A stretch of 43,232 nucleotides of DNA from NCBI GenBank assembly GCA_945870025.1, contig CAMBQN010000021.1:1-43232 (forward strand), in the 5' to 3' direction. Source of the stretch: Akkermansia muciniphila (lineage in GTDB: Bacteria; Verrucomicrobiota; Kiritimatiellia; RFP12; JAAYNR01). The notes beneath the pieces are model-generated. The model was not told the origin of the DNA and made no database searches. It saw nothing but the letters and a program-made list of their open reading frames with translations. Positions 1 through 9,563 of this stretch are shown piece by piece (within the stretch, counting starts at the first letter, position 1; every line of letters starts with the position of its first letter). The position numbers and the translations under genes were made by a program.

Positions 1-131
1 CGCTCGGACGCCGCCCAGCAACTCGACAGCTTTCCTGTCTCGATCTCCCGCACAACCTGCGCCTTGAATGCCTCACTGTACTTCAACACATCCTTCCTGA
101 CCACCCTTGGCCTCCCTTCAAGAGTGTCAAT
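1..131 (-). CDS. Partial transposase N-terminus (IS3 OrfA-like), runs off the left edge
   Basis: The minus-strand frame from 131 to the window edge is open and reads the start of a helix-turn-helix transposase subunit: an R-P-R-V-V-R-K lead, then K-Y-S-E-A-F-K and V-V-R-E-I-E-T-G-K-L. This resembles the N-terminal segment of IS3-type OrfA proteins. A TAG at 132-134 is in frame just upstream. No ATG is present; ATT at 129-131 or a later GTG would have to serve as start. Only about 43 codons are in the window, so neither completeness nor family is certain. It marks an insertion sequence or its remnant. Confidence 0.55.
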   Translation of the reverse strand, partial: MDTLEGRPRVVRKDVLKYSEAFKAQVVREIETGKLSSCWAASE

Positions 132-147
132 CTATATCAGGACCGGA

Positions 148-299
148 CACACTCCCACACCCACTCACCCACGCACTCTCCCGTCCCTACCCTCCCGTTG
201 AATGTTGGGTGTTGTGTGTTGGTTCACACTCCCACACCCACTCACCCACGCACTCTCCCGTTCCTACCCTCCCGTTGAATGTTGGGTGTTGTGTGTTGG
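148..299. repeat. Two tandem copies of a 75-base unit, period 77
   Basis: Bases 148-222 and 225-299 are the same sequence apart from one C/T difference (185 versus 262). Each copy has a CAC/CTC-rich half and a TGTTG-rich half. Nothing in the segment looks coding: the frames across it are low-complexity Ser/Thr/His/Pro. It separates the transposase fragment from the Cys-cluster gene and probably arose by local duplication. Confidence 0.9.
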
Positions 300-313
300 A
301 TGTTGAGCGTTGG
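272..313. repeat. Heptanucleotide-period tract, six units
   Basis: From 272 the sequence falls into consecutive 7-base units of the form NNGTTGN (CCGTTGA, ATGTTGG, GTGTTGT, GTGTTGG, ATGTTGA, GCGTTGG). The phase is exact over 42 bases while positions 1, 2 and 7 vary. The rest of 132-378 is pyrimidine-rich and holds no recognisable gene. Confidence 0.85.
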
Positions 314-378
314 TTCTCCCTTCTCCCTTCATCCCCTCCTTCACCCCCTTCACCCCTGGTTTCAAACGTCCCGCCCGC

Positions 379-639
379 CTATTCGAACCTGAACCCGCAC
401 GTCTCTTCCGTGAGGTGCTCGTGCTCCGTTCTCGGATACATGCGGCAGCTAGAGGGGCGGATGGGGTAAGCGGCACACCTTGAGAGACCTTGCCCGTCGG
501 ATCGGAGGAACGGACAGGTGTACGGAAGTTTACAGCAGTTCCCGCAGCGAACGCACGTCCCTCGCCTGGATTTGGAGACCGGCAGCAACGATGTGAACTG
601 CCTCAGTAGTTTTGCCAAAAGCGTGTTTCGGTTGAGCAT
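379..639 (-). CDS. YkgJ-type cysteine-cluster protein
   Basis: This encodes an 86-residue protein with the C-x2-C-x2-C-C cluster (C-V-R-C-G-N-C-C) near the middle, followed by C-P-F-L, a C-A-A-Y-P-I-R-P-x2-C-R-M-Y-P block and a late Cys. That is the pattern of the YkgJ (UPF0153) zinc- or iron-chelating family, whose members bind a metal or Fe-S centre; the biochemical role is not established. The ATG at 639 has GGAG about eight bases upstream, so I prefer it to an in-frame start at 762. It lies 268 bases downstream of the arsenic operon on the same strand and is probably transcribed separately. Confidence 0.75.
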   Translation of the reverse strand: MLNRNTLLAKLLRQFTSLLPVSKSRRGTCVRCGNCCKLPYTCPFLRSDGQGLSRCAAYPIRPSSCRMYPRTEHEHLTEETCGFRFE

Positions 640-907
640 GGGACAATCTCCTTGCTTACAGAACCCGTTGTCGGGCGCTGGGTCACGATTTGTTGGTTGC
701 CAGAATAGCGGCTTTCTTTTTTTCAGACATTCACGGGGCTGCCGTCCACGCGGCAGCACCAACCAGAATGCGGGAACAGGGGACAGAGAAATAGTATCAT
801 ATATTTTTCAGATTGTGTGGAAATCGTGCCTCCTCGACACTTTAAGAGGAACGTAATACGCTTGAACTTTGCGATGTCCATCGGTACGCCCTCTTGCATC
901 CGTTCCA
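640..907. other. Intergenic, no gene seen
   Basis: This segment separates the YkgJ-type gene from acr3. It contains a purine-rich stretch at 776-790 and an AT-rich patch near 795-812. I see no coding frame with family character, no convincing promoter and no terminator hairpin. Confidence 0.6.
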
Positions 908-1966
908 CTACATGGACCGCGCGGCGGGGAACCATCGCGTCGTTCGATTCGCAATCTTTACGAGTGAGAGCATCACAGGGACTTCGACAAGCACACCCAC
1001 GATGGTGGCCAGCACCACCGGCGATGACGCGCCGAACAGCGAGATGGCCACCGCCACCGACAGTTCGAAGAAATTGGAGGCCCCGATCATGCCGGCCGGT
1101 GCGGCAATGTCATGCGAAAGCTTCAGTTTTTTCGCCGCTAGATAGGCGATAAAGAAAATCAGATACGTCTGAAGGGTCAGCGGAAGGGCAATTAGAAGGA
1201 TATGAAGGGGGTTCTTCAGAATGATCTCGCCCTGAAAGGAGAAGATGAGCACGAGCGTCAGCAGCAGACCGCTGATCGTCACATTACTGAACTTCGGGAT
1301 GAACGACGTGTTGAAGTACTCCAGCCCTTTTGTCTTGATCACATGAAACCGGGTCAGCATGCCGCCCACCAGCGGGACGACCACAAAGAGTCCCACCGAC
1401 AGAAAGAGCGTGTCCCACGGAATCGTGATGCCGCTCACACCCAGCAACAGAGCAACAATCGGGACGAAGGCCGGCAGGATGATCAGGTCGTTGGTTGCGA
1501 CCTGCACCACGGTATAGGCCGGATTTCCCTTGGTGAGATGGCTCCAGACAAACACCATCGCGGTGCAGGGAGCGGCACCCAGCAGAATAGCCCCGGCCAA
1601 ATAATCTCTGGCCAGTTCCCTCGGAATCAGCGCCTGGAAGACCACAAAGAAGAATAAGGCCGCGATCGCATACATCGTAAAAGGCTTGATCAGCCAATTG
1701 GTCGCCCAGGTGACATACAGCCCTTTCGGATTTTTGCCGACATTTTTGATGCTGGCGAAGTCCACCTTCATCATCATCGGCCAGATCATGAGCCAGATGA
1801 GCACGGCAATGGGAATCGAAACATTCGCGTATTCGAACCGTCCCAGCAACGCGGGTACGCCTGGGAGAAATTGGCCGATGAGCACGCCCACAACCATACA
1901 CAGGGCGACCCAGACGGTCAGGTAGGTGTCGAAGAAACTGATGCCAGAATTTCTGTTTTCGCTCAT
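908..1966 (-). CDS. acr3: Arsenite efflux permease, ACR3 family
   Basis: This is a 352-residue inner-membrane carrier that exports arsenite using the proton-motive force. The protein is almost entirely hydrophobic with about ten membrane segments. It carries the ACR3 hallmark G-A-A-P-C-T-A-M-V-F-V-W-S, whose Cys is the conserved residue needed for arsenite transport, plus the family blocks N-W-L-I-K-P-F and the late G-A-S-N-F-F-E-L. Length matches the family. The start at 1966 has a GAAGGAAG ribosome site. It is the last gene of arsR-arsC-acr3, 69 bases after arsC, and should be induced by As(III) through ArsR. No ArsA ATPase gene is nearby, so it probably works as a secondary carrier. Confidence 0.95.
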   Translation of the reverse strand: MSENRNSGISFFDTYLTVWVALCMVVGVLIGQFLPGVPALLGRFEYANVSIPIAVLIWLMIWPMMMKVDFASIKNVGKNPKGLYVTWATNWLIKPFTMYAIAALFFFVVFQALIPRELARDYLAGAILLGAAPCTAMVFVWSHLTKGNPAYTVVQVATNDLIILPAFVPIVALLLGVSGITIPWDTLFLSVGLFVVVPLVGGMLTRFHVIKTKGLEYFNTSFIPKFSNVTISGLLLTLVLIFSFQGEIILKNPLHILLIALPLTLQTYLIFFIAYLAAKKLKLSHDIAAPAGMIGASNFFELSVAVAISLFGASSPVVLATIVGVLVEVPVMLSLVKIANRTTRWFPAARSM

Positions 1967-2035
1967 TTGCTTCCTTCTTTCTTGATCTGATGGGTGGCTT
2001 GCAGGCCGCCGCTAGCGTTTACCGTGTGTCATACA

Positions 2036-2470
2036 TCACCCCTTCTCGACGCTCTCCGGCAGCGTCTCCACGAACGCCCGGATCTGGTCCCGCACGCGCC
2101 GGTAACAGTCCAGCTTCTCCTCCGCGCCCTCGACCCTCTTCGCCAGCGCGGGCGGATCGTCGAACCCGACATGCACCACCCGGGCCGAGCCTGAGAAGAA
2201 CGGGCAGTTCTCGTTGGCGTGGCCGCACACCGTCACCACGGTGTCGAATGGCACATCCAGCAGCGTGGCCACGTTCTTGGACGTGTGGCCCGAAATGTCC
2301 ACGCCCGCCTCGGCCATCACCTGCACCGCGTTGGGGTTCAGCCCGTGCGTCTCGATGCCCGCCGAATACGCCTCGACCGCATCGCCCTTGAGCGCCCGCG
2401 CCCAGCCCTCCGCCATCTGGCTCCGGCACGAGTTGCCCGTGCATAGAAATAGAATCTTTAATTTACGCAT
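2036..2470 (-). CDS. arsC: Arsenate reductase, low-molecular-weight phosphatase fold
   Basis: A 144-residue cytosolic enzyme reducing arsenate to arsenite so that Acr3 can export it. The N-terminus carries the CX5R anion loop C-T-G-N-S-C-R-S (residues 10-17), and further Cys residues lie in the V-T-V-C-G-H-A-N-E-N-C-P segment, as in thioredoxin-coupled ArsC of the Staphylococcus/Bacillus type. The D-D-P-P motif supplies the general acid. The ATG at 2470 follows a GGAG site, 28 bases after the arsR stop. Tyrosine phosphatase activity cannot be excluded from fold alone, but the Cys set and the operon favour arsenate reduction. Confidence 0.93.
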   Translation of the reverse strand: MRKLKILFLCTGNSCRSQMAEGWARALKGDAVEAYSAGIETHGLNPNAVQVMAEAGVDISGHTSKNVATLLDVPFDTVVTVCGHANENCPFFSGSARVVHVGFDDPPALAKRVEGAEEKLDCYRRVRDQIRAFVETLPESVEKG

Positions 2471-2498
2471 GTTTTTGTCTCCTGTGCCGCCTGCCTCG

Positions 2499-2906
2499 CT
2501 ACCCGGCGCACCGATTCCTTTGGCGCGCGCTCAGGCTTTCAGGGGGACAGACCAGAGCCGCCTCACGTTTCTTGGCATCCTTCGCGACCGAATCATCGCT
2601 CTCCAGCGCCCCGTCCAGCCATTTCAGCACCGGTTTAATAACCTTGAGCGCCTCGCCTTGCGGCAGCCTGAAGTAGGCCCAGCGCCCGTCCTTGCGCGAG
2701 TCCACAAGCCCCGCCGCGCTCAAGATGGACAAATGCTTGGACACCGTCGAGGGTGCCAGCCCCAGCACCTCAATGATCTGGCAGACGCATAGTTCGCCTG
2801 TCCGCAGCAGCATCAGGATGCGCACGCGCTGGATGTCGGACAGCGCCTTCGTGATCCGCATCGTCGACCGCATGGCTTCACTTTTACCGTTGGTGCTATC
2901 CCTCAT
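2499..2906 (-). CDS. arsR: ArsR-family arsenic-responsive repressor
   Basis: This is a winged-helix repressor of about 135 residues that releases its operator when As(III) or Sb(III) binds. The metal motif E-L-C-V-C-Q-I sits at the start of the recognition domain, followed by the helix-turn-helix L-A-P-S-T-V-S-K-H-L-S-I-L. I chose ATG 2906 because GAGAGG lies seven bases upstream; an alternative ATG at 2921 would leave almost no leader after the -10 box. It is the first gene of the operon. The tail past the wing (A-K-D-A-K-K-R-E) adds about 20 residues beyond the minimal family and has a further Cys. Confidence 0.9.
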   Translation of the reverse strand: MRDSTNGKSEAMRSTMRITKALSDIQRVRILMLLRTGELCVCQIIEVLGLAPSTVSKHLSILSAAGLVDSRKDGRWAYFRLPQGEALKVIKPVLKWLDGALESDDSVAKDAKKREAALVCPPESLSARQRNRCAG

Positions 2907-2921
2907 AACAGACCCTCTCAT

Positions 2922-2937
2922 TTCGTTACATGACGAA
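2922..2937. promoter_or_regulatory. Candidate ArsR operator palindrome
   Basis: A perfect inverted repeat, TTCGT-N6-ACGAA, lies between the -10 box and the arsR start, overlapping the expected transcription start. This is where an autorepressor would bind. Assignment to ArsR is inference from position. Confidence 0.6.
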
Positions 2938-2966
2938 CTATATCAGGTTGACGCCGCGCCCGTCAA
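2937..2966 (-). promoter_or_regulatory. Sigma70-type promoter of arsR-arsC-acr3
   Basis: On the minus strand TTGACG (2966-2961) and TATAGT (2942-2937) are separated by 18 bases. Transcription would begin near 2930 and read the arsenic operon. Confidence 0.7.
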
Positions 2967-2997
2967 GCGCGCCGAGTCGATTTGTCAGCCATTCTAA

Positions 2998-3127
2998 TTC
3001 TAATTATGACAGCCTCTATCGGGATCCCAATCGGGATCGGGACCGAAATCGACGAGAAAGCAAAGAATTCGACCCCGATCGCGATAGCGATTTCGATTTC
3101 GACTGTACGGATGTGCCATAATTAGAA
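2998..3127. repeat. Hexanucleotide-period tract framed by an 11-base inverted repeat
   Basis: TTCTAATTATG at 2998-3008 is exactly mirrored by CATAATTAGAA at 3117-3127. Between them the sequence is largely built of six-base units such as ATCGGG and ATTTCG. The tract lies between the divergently transcribed arsR and prfC and has no coding character. Just beyond it, 3149-3187 on the minus strand is an A/G-rich stretch of GGAAA/GCTGAAA units, like the tract near 42573. Confidence 0.75.
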
Positions 3128-3193
3128 GTGCTGGGCGATTCGTGTAAGGTTCTTGCTTTCAGCTTTCCCATTTCCGCTTTCTCTTCATCCTCC

Positions 3194-3222
3194 TTGATAC
3201 CCCCGGGCGATTGCGGTATGAT
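3194..3222 (+). promoter_or_regulatory. Sigma70-type promoter of prfC
   Basis: TTGATA (3194-3199) and TATGAT (3217-3222) are separated by 17 bases, a close match to the housekeeping consensus. The predicted start near 3229 leaves a leader of about 50 bases before the prfC ATG. Confidence 0.7.
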
Positions 3223-3279
3223 AGCGTTTCTTTTCCGCCAGCAACCCTCAACTCGGACTTTCAACCGCAAAAAGAACAC

Positions 3280-4908
3280 ATGGCCAAGGACACGGAACAC
3301 GAAATCTCCCGGCGGCGGACGTTTGCGATCATATCGCATCCGGACGCGGGCAAGACCACGCTGACCGAGAAATTCCTGCTGTACGGCGGTGCCGTGCAAC
3401 TCGCGGGATCGGTCACCTCTCGCAAGTCGCAGAACGCCACGACCTCCGACTGGATGGAGCTGGAGCGCCAGCGCGGCATCTCGGTCACCTCGACGGTGCT
3501 CCAATTCGATTACCGCGGCTTCTGCATCAACCTGCTCGACACGCCGGGGCACCGCGACTTTTCGGAGGACACCTACCGCGTGCTGATGGCGGTGGACGCC
3601 GTGGTGATGGTCATCGACGCGGCCAAGGGCATCGAGACCCAGACGTTCAAGCTGTTTGAGATGTGCCGCCTGCGCGGCATCCCGATCTTCACCTTCATCA
3701 ACAAGTTTGACCGCCCCGCGCGTGACCCGCTGACGCTGATCGACGAGCTGGAGCAGACGCTGCAACTCCATGTCTGCGCCATGAACTGGCCGCTGGGAGA
3801 CGGCCAGGAATTCCGGGGCGTGTATGACCGGATGCAGCGGCAGGCGCACTTTTTCGAGCGCACGCCCGGCGGCAAATACCGCGCGCCGGTCTCCGTCCAT
3901 GACGTGACCGACCCGCAGGTCCGTGAACGGCTTTCCGAACGAACCTACGCCACCCTGATCGAAAACCTCGCGATGCTGGACGCCGCCAGTGAACCGCTCG
4001 ACCGCGGGCTGGTGCGCACCGGCGACATGACGCCCGTCTTCTTCGGCAGCGCGATCAACAACTTCGGGGTTCACCTGCTGCTGGATGCCTTCCTCGAATA
4101 TGCCCCGCCGCCGCATTCGCGTCTCTCGAGCAAGGGTCTGATCGCGCCGCAGCACCCGCTCTTCTCGGGCTTCATCTTCAAGATCCAGTCCAACATGGAC
4201 CCCCACCACCGCGACCAGATCGCCTTCATGCGCGTCTGCTCCGGCATCTTCACGCGCGACATGAAAGTGTTTCATTCGCGCACCGGCAAGACGCTGCGGC
4301 TCGCCAGCTCGCACCGGGTGTTTGCTCGCGAGCGTGAAACCGTGGACGAAGCGTTTCCCGGCGACGTGATCGGCCTGGTCGGGCACAGCGGGTTCGGCAT
4401 CGGCGACACCCTCACCGAGGATCCGGATCTGACGTACGAGCCGCTGCCGCAGTTCGCTCCCGAATGCTTCGCGCTCCTGCATAACCCGAGCACGTCCACG
4501 TACAAGCGTTTCCGCGCGGGGCTGGAGCATTTGCTGCAGGAGGGCGCCGTGCAGGCGTTCGCGCTCAAGGACGCCGTGCAAAACATCCCGCTGCTGGGCG
4601 CCGTCGGCACGTTGCAGTTTGATGTCCTGCAGTTCCGCCTGGAGACCGAGTATGGGGCGACCTCGCGGCTGGAACCCATGCCGTGGCGACTCGTCCGCTG
4701 GGTCTCGCCCGCCGATGTCGATCACGAGGCGCTGCGGGACGGCAAGCTGCCCACCGGCTGCCGCCTCGCTACCGATGCGGCGGGACGGCTTGTGGTGCTC
4801 TTCGGCACCGACTGGGAACTCAAATACTTCAGCGAACGGAATCCGGGGGTGCGCCTCGTGAAGGCATCCACCGACATCCATCGGGATGTCGCCACCGGCC
4901 CGGCCTGA
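3280..4908 (+). CDS. prfC: Peptide chain release factor 3 (GTPase)
   Basis: A 542-residue cytosolic translational GTPase that removes RF1/RF2 from the ribosome after peptide release. Visible motifs are the P-loop S-H-P-D-A-G-K-T-T (residues 19-27), the G3 motif D-T-P-G-H-R-D-F near residue 90 and the G4 motif N-K-F-D near 145. The R-G-I-S-V-T-S switch segment before G3 is typical of RF3. The C-terminal half contains the RF3 blocks G-A-V-G-T-L-Q-F-D-V and L-E-T-E-Y. The start is set by M-A-K-D-T-E, which aligns with family N-termini; the frame is open back to 3211 but that part has no homologous look. No strong Shine-Dalgarno site is seen. Confidence 0.95.
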   Translation: MAKDTEHEISRRRTFAIISHPDAGKTTLTEKFLLYGGAVQLAGSVTSRKSQNATTSDWMELERQRGISVTSTVLQFDYRGFCINLLDTPGHRDFSEDTYRVLMAVDAVVMVIDAAKGIETQTFKLFEMCRLRGIPIFTFINKFDRPARDPLTLIDELEQTLQLHVCAMNWPLGDGQEFRGVYDRMQRQAHFFERTPGGKYRAPVSVHDVTDPQVRERLSERTYATLIENLAMLDAASEPLDRGLVRTGDMTPVFFGSAINNFGVHLLLDAFLEYAPPPHSRLSSKGLIAPQHPLFSGFIFKIQSNMDPHHRDQIAFMRVCSGIFTRDMKVFHSRTGKTLRLASSHRVFARERETVDEAFPGDVIGLVGHSGFGIGDTLTEDPDLTYEPLPQFAPECFALLHNPSTSTYKRFRAGLEHLLQEGAVQAFALKDAVQNIPLLGAVGTLQFDVLQFRLETEYGATSRLEPMPWRLVRWVSPADVDHEALRDGKLPTGCRLATDAAGRLVVLFGTDWELKYFSERNPGVRLVKASTDIHRDVATGPA

Positions 4909-4931
4909 ACACAAGAAAGACTGCAGAGACC

Positions 4932-5507
4932 GTGAAACCGTGGTCGTTCCTACCTCGTTGGCTGATCGCACGCGAACGCGACTGCGTCTCGGCCGTATTC
5001 GCGGCAGATGCGACGCGGATGGCAGCCGTCATCGCGCTCGCAGAGGAGAACGTCCGGCGCGGCGGCGGGCCGTTCGGCGCGGCGGTCTTTGATTGCGCCG
5101 ACGGCCGTTGCGTGGCCGTCGGGGTGAACCGCGTCGTTGATGGCCACTGTTCCCACCTCCATGCCGAAATGGTGGCGCTGGCACGCGCCCAGCAGTCGCT
5201 GGGCACGCACGACCTCGCCACGGCCGGCCGCTTCGTCCTCTTCACCAGCGTCGAGCCGTGCGCCATGTGCCTCGGCGCCGTCGTCTGGTCGGGCGTCGTC
5301 CGCCTCGTCTGCGGCGCGACCGGGGCCGACGCCGAGGGCGTCGGCTTTGACGAAGGTCCGAAACCCGCCGACTGGCCCGACGCACTCGCGCAGCGCGGCA
5401 TCCGCGTCCGCCGCCAGCTCCTGCGCCCCCGCGCCCGTGCCGTCCTGCACGCCTATGCCGCCGCCGGAGGGTGGATCTATAACCCTCAACGGGGCAGAAG
5501 CCTGTGA
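4932..5507 (+). CDS. Cytidine/guanine deaminase-family nucleoside deaminase
   Basis: A zinc-dependent deaminase with the H-A-E-M proton-shuttle motif and the P-C-A-M-C zinc site (in V-E-P-C-A-M-C-L-G-A). The C-terminal half, with G-A-D-A-E-G-V-G-F-D-E and a terminal Ala/Trp/Tyr stretch, resembles guanine deaminase of the Bacillus GuaD type more than tRNA adenosine deaminase TadA, so guanine to xanthine is the likeliest reaction. The start is uncertain: GTG 4932 gives 191 residues and begins just after prfC, while ATG 5019 gives 163, closer to the usual length. Codons are very GC-rich. It follows prfC by 23 bases and may be co-transcribed. Confidence 0.8.
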   Translation: MKPWSFLPRWLIARERDCVSAVFAADATRMAAVIALAEENVRRGGGPFGAAVFDCADGRCVAVGVNRVVDGHCSHLHAEMVALARAQQSLGTHDLATAGRFVLFTSVEPCAMCLGAVVWSGVVRLVCGATGADAEGVGFDEGPKPADWPDALAQRGIRVRRQLLRPRARAVLHAYAAAGGWIYNPQRGRSL

Positions 5508-5578
5508 GCCCCACTCACTCACACACTCTCTTTACTCTTTCTTTCTCTCTGGCCGCACGCCAATGATAAAGACTTCTC

Positions 5579-5606
5579 TCTTGCAAACACCCCAGAGAGG
5601 TTTTGC
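5579..5606. other. Short imperfect inverted repeat in the thrS upstream region
   Basis: TTGCAAA and TTTGCAA arms flank a purine-rich loop. There is no following T-run, so it is not a classical terminator. The rest of 5508-5649 is pyrimidine-rich, opening with CACTCACTCACACACTC, and has no gene. Confidence 0.35.
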
Positions 5607-5649
5607 AAGGCCCTCTCTTTAAGCAAGTTTTAACGCCTCATGTCTGTGA

Positions 5650-5678
5650 TTGACGCGCCGCGCGCAAGCCTTTATTAT
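5650..5678 (+). promoter_or_regulatory. Sigma70-type promoter of thrS-infC
   Basis: TTGACG (5650-5655), a 17-base spacer and TATTAT (5673-5678) form a good housekeeping promoter. The start near 5685 gives a leader of about 65 bases before thrS. Confidence 0.7.
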
Positions 5679-5750
5679 GTACGTCATTCGTTTTCAGCGT
5701 GAACGGGGGTCATGGGCATGATCTCTGGCGCGAGAGGAGTTTGAATCCAC

Positions 5751-7487
<1,737 letters not shown>

Positions 7488-7516
7488 ACACACGCGGGAA
7501 AACCCCGCATAACAGC

Positions 7517-7522
7517 AGGAGG
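7517..7522 (+). promoter_or_regulatory. Ribosome binding site fixing the infC AUC start
   Basis: A full AGGAGG lies six bases before ATC at 7529-7531. No ATG, GTG or TTG stands at this spacing in the IF3 frame, so this site decides the start. Confidence 0.8.
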
Positions 7523-7528
7523 TCCGTC

Positions 7529-8236
7529 ATCGCCTCGTTTATCAGAACCAACTTCAAAATCCGCGTGCCCAATGTGCGCCTCGTCGGACCCAATGGCGAG
7601 ATGCTGGGCGTCGTTCAGACGCGCGAAGCGCAGCGGCAGGCAGACCAGCAGGGCATGGATCTTGTTGAGATCTCCCCCAACGCCGAACCGCCCGTGTGCA
7701 AGATCATGGATTTCGGCAAGTTCCGCTACGAGGAGAGCATCCGGCAGAAGCAGGGACGCAAGAACGCCACCCGTGTGCAGATCAAGGAAGTGAAGTTTCA
7801 CTCCGGCGTGGAGGACAACGATCTTCAAACCAAGCTGCGGCACATTCGCGAGTTTCTGGGGGAAGGGCACAAAGTCAAGGTCACCCTGCAGTACCGCGGT
7901 CGTGAGAACGCGCACAAGGAACTCGGCGTGCAGGTCGTGCAGCGGGTGATCAAGGCGGTTGATGATATCGCCATGCTGGAGCAACAGCCGCGCTTGCTGG
8001 GCCGCGTCCTAGGCTGCGTGCTGGTGCCGCGTCCGGCGAAGCCCACATCGGGAAAATCCGCGCAACCGTCCGCGCCCAAGCCACCCCGGCCCGTGCCGGC
8101 CACGCCGACCACGCCCGCCGCAGCCGCCGCCCCGGCGGCCGCCCCGGTGCCGGCGCCCGAACCGAAGGCTGCCGTAGCCGCAACAGACATCCCTGCGCCC
8201 GTCTCATCCACACCGAAAGAAACGCCGCAGACGTGA
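7529..8236 (+). CDS. infC: Translation initiation factor IF-3, AUC start
   Basis: IF-3 binds the 30S subunit and checks start codon-initiator tRNA pairing. The frame reads A-S-F-I-R-T-N-F-K-I-R-V-P-N-V-R-L, the conserved N-terminal domain, after an ATC codon placed ideally behind AGGAGG; the first ATG/GTG (7565 onward) would cut this domain. Rare AUU/AUC starts that permit autorepression by IF-3 are well known for infC, so I assign ATC. The C-terminal domain (V-Q-I-K-E-V-K-F...Y-R-G-R-E) is standard. It is followed by about 65 residues of Pro/Ala-rich tail, absent in E. coli IF-3 (180 residues), giving 235 residues. The usual neighbours rpmI and rplT do not follow. Confidence 0.93.
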   Translation: MASFIRTNFKIRVPNVRLVGPNGEMLGVVQTREAQRQADQQGMDLVEISPNAEPPVCKIMDFGKFRYEESIRQKQGRKNATRVQIKEVKFHSGVEDNDLQTKLRHIREFLGEGHKVKVTLQYRGRENAHKELGVQVVQRVIKAVDDIAMLEQQPRLLGRVLGCVLVPRPAKPTSGKSAQPSAPKPPRPVPATPTTPAAAAAPAAAPVPAPEPKAAVAATDIPAPVSSTPKETPQT

Positions 8237-8329
8237 TGCGGCGGTATAAACCCATGTGACGGCGGAGACGGGACATTTTCCTGACACGTCCCCTACTCGC
8301 TTGTCTCCCATCAAACAGGAGTATTGGCA

Positions 8330-9556
8330 ATGGCTGTAAAAAAAGTTGGCATCCTCACCGCCGGTGGTCTGGCTCCCTGCCTGAGTTCAACCATCGGTTT
8401 CTTGATTGAACGTTACACGCAGGTCGCACCCGATGTTGAAATCATCGGCTACATCAACGGCTACATGGGGCTGTTGAAGGGCGAGAGTGTTGCCGTCACG
8501 CCCGAGGTGCGCAAAAACGCCCGCGTGCTGACCGAGCACGGCGGAAGCCCGCTTGGCAACAGCCGCGTGAAGCTGACCAATGTCAAGGATTGCATCAAGC
8601 GCGGCCTGGTGAAGGCGGGCCAAGACCCGCAGCAAGTCGCAGCCGACCAGCTTGTGAAAGATGGCGTGGATGTGCTGCACACCATCGGCGGGGACGACAC
8701 CAACACGGCGGCGGCCGACCTCGCCGCCTACCTCGCCCGGCACCAGTACGGTCTGACCGTGGTCGGCCTGCCCAAAACGATTGACAACGACGTGTACCCG
8801 ATCCGTCAAAGCCTGGGCGCCTGGACCGCGGCAGAAGAGGGCGCGCGTTTCTTCGCCAATGTCGTCAAGGAGAACACCGCCAACCCGCGCATGCTCATCA
8901 TCCATGAAGTCATGGGGCGCAACTGCGGCTGGCTCACCGCCGCAACGGCGGCGGCCTACCGCATGCTGACAGACGGCTTCCACTACCTTCCAGAATTCGG
9001 TCTGTCTCGCGCCCGCGAGGAGGTTCACGCCGTCTACGTTCCCGAAATGGCCTTTGATGCGAAAGCCGAGGCGGCTCGGCTGCGCACAGTGATGGACCAG
9101 CACGACTGCGTGAACATCTTCGTCTCCGAAGGCGCCTGCGTCGAGGCGATCATCGCCGAGCTGGAGGCCAAGGGCGAGGAAGTGCCCCGCGATGCGTTCG
9201 GTCATCCACGGCTGGACAAGGTGAACGTGGGCGGCTGGTTCGCCAAGCAGTTTGGCGACATGCTCGGCGCGGAGAAGACGATGGTGCAGAAGAGCGGCTA
9301 CTTCAGCCGCGCCGCCGCGCCGAACGCCGCCGACCTCGAATTGATCAAGCGCTGCGCCTATCAGGCGGTCGATTGCGCCTTGAACGGATTGGGCGGCGTG
9401 GTCGGCGAAGACGAGGACCAAGGCGGCGAACTCCGCGCCTGCGAATTCCACCGGATCAAGGGTGGGAAGCCTTTTGACATCGCCACTCCCTGGTTCCGCG
9501 AGCTGCTGGCCGCCATCGGCCAGCCCGCCGGCGCCACGGTCTCTGTGAAGCACTAA
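8330..9556 (+). CDS. pfp: 6-phosphofructokinase, pyrophosphate-dependent type
   Basis: A 408-residue glycolytic enzyme interconverting fructose 6-phosphate and fructose 1,6-bisphosphate. The motif G-G-D-D-T has Asp where ATP enzymes have Gly, the classical marker of the PPi-dependent form, and P-K-T-I-D-N-D carries the matching Lys. N-terminal G-I-L-T-A-G-G and the M-G-R-N-C-G-W block are also present. ATG 8330 follows AGGAG at good spacing; TTG 8324 is the less likely alternative. PPi use would make the step reversible and ATP-saving, which fits an anaerobe. It stands 93 bases after infC and seven bases before a thioesterase gene, with which it probably forms an operon. Confidence 0.92.
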   Translation: MAVKKVGILTAGGLAPCLSSTIGFLIERYTQVAPDVEIIGYINGYMGLLKGESVAVTPEVRKNARVLTEHGGSPLGNSRVKLTNVKDCIKRGLVKAGQDPQQVAADQLVKDGVDVLHTIGGDDTNTAAADLAAYLARHQYGLTVVGLPKTIDNDVYPIRQSLGAWTAAEEGARFFANVVKENTANPRMLIIHEVMGRNCGWLTAATAAAYRMLTDGFHYLPEFGLSRAREEVHAVYVPEMAFDAKAEAARLRTVMDQHDCVNIFVSEGACVEAIIAELEAKGEEVPRDAFGHPRLDKVNVGGWFAKQFGDMLGAEKTMVQKSGYFSRAAAPNAADLELIKRCAYQAVDCALNGLGGVVGEDEDQGGELRACEFHRIKGGKPFDIATPWFRELLAAIGQPAGATVSVKH

Positions 9557-9563
9557 CCAGCCC

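Noticed and set aside
3016..4971. Long open minus-strand frame opposite prfC
   Set aside because: It mirrors the whole prfC gene and has Arg/His/Val-rich antisense composition with no family motif.
5579..5606. Terminator of the deaminase gene or T-box leader for thrS
   Set aside because: No T-run follows the stem and no T-box consensus (AGGGTGGNACCGCG) is seen; the promoter lies downstream of it.
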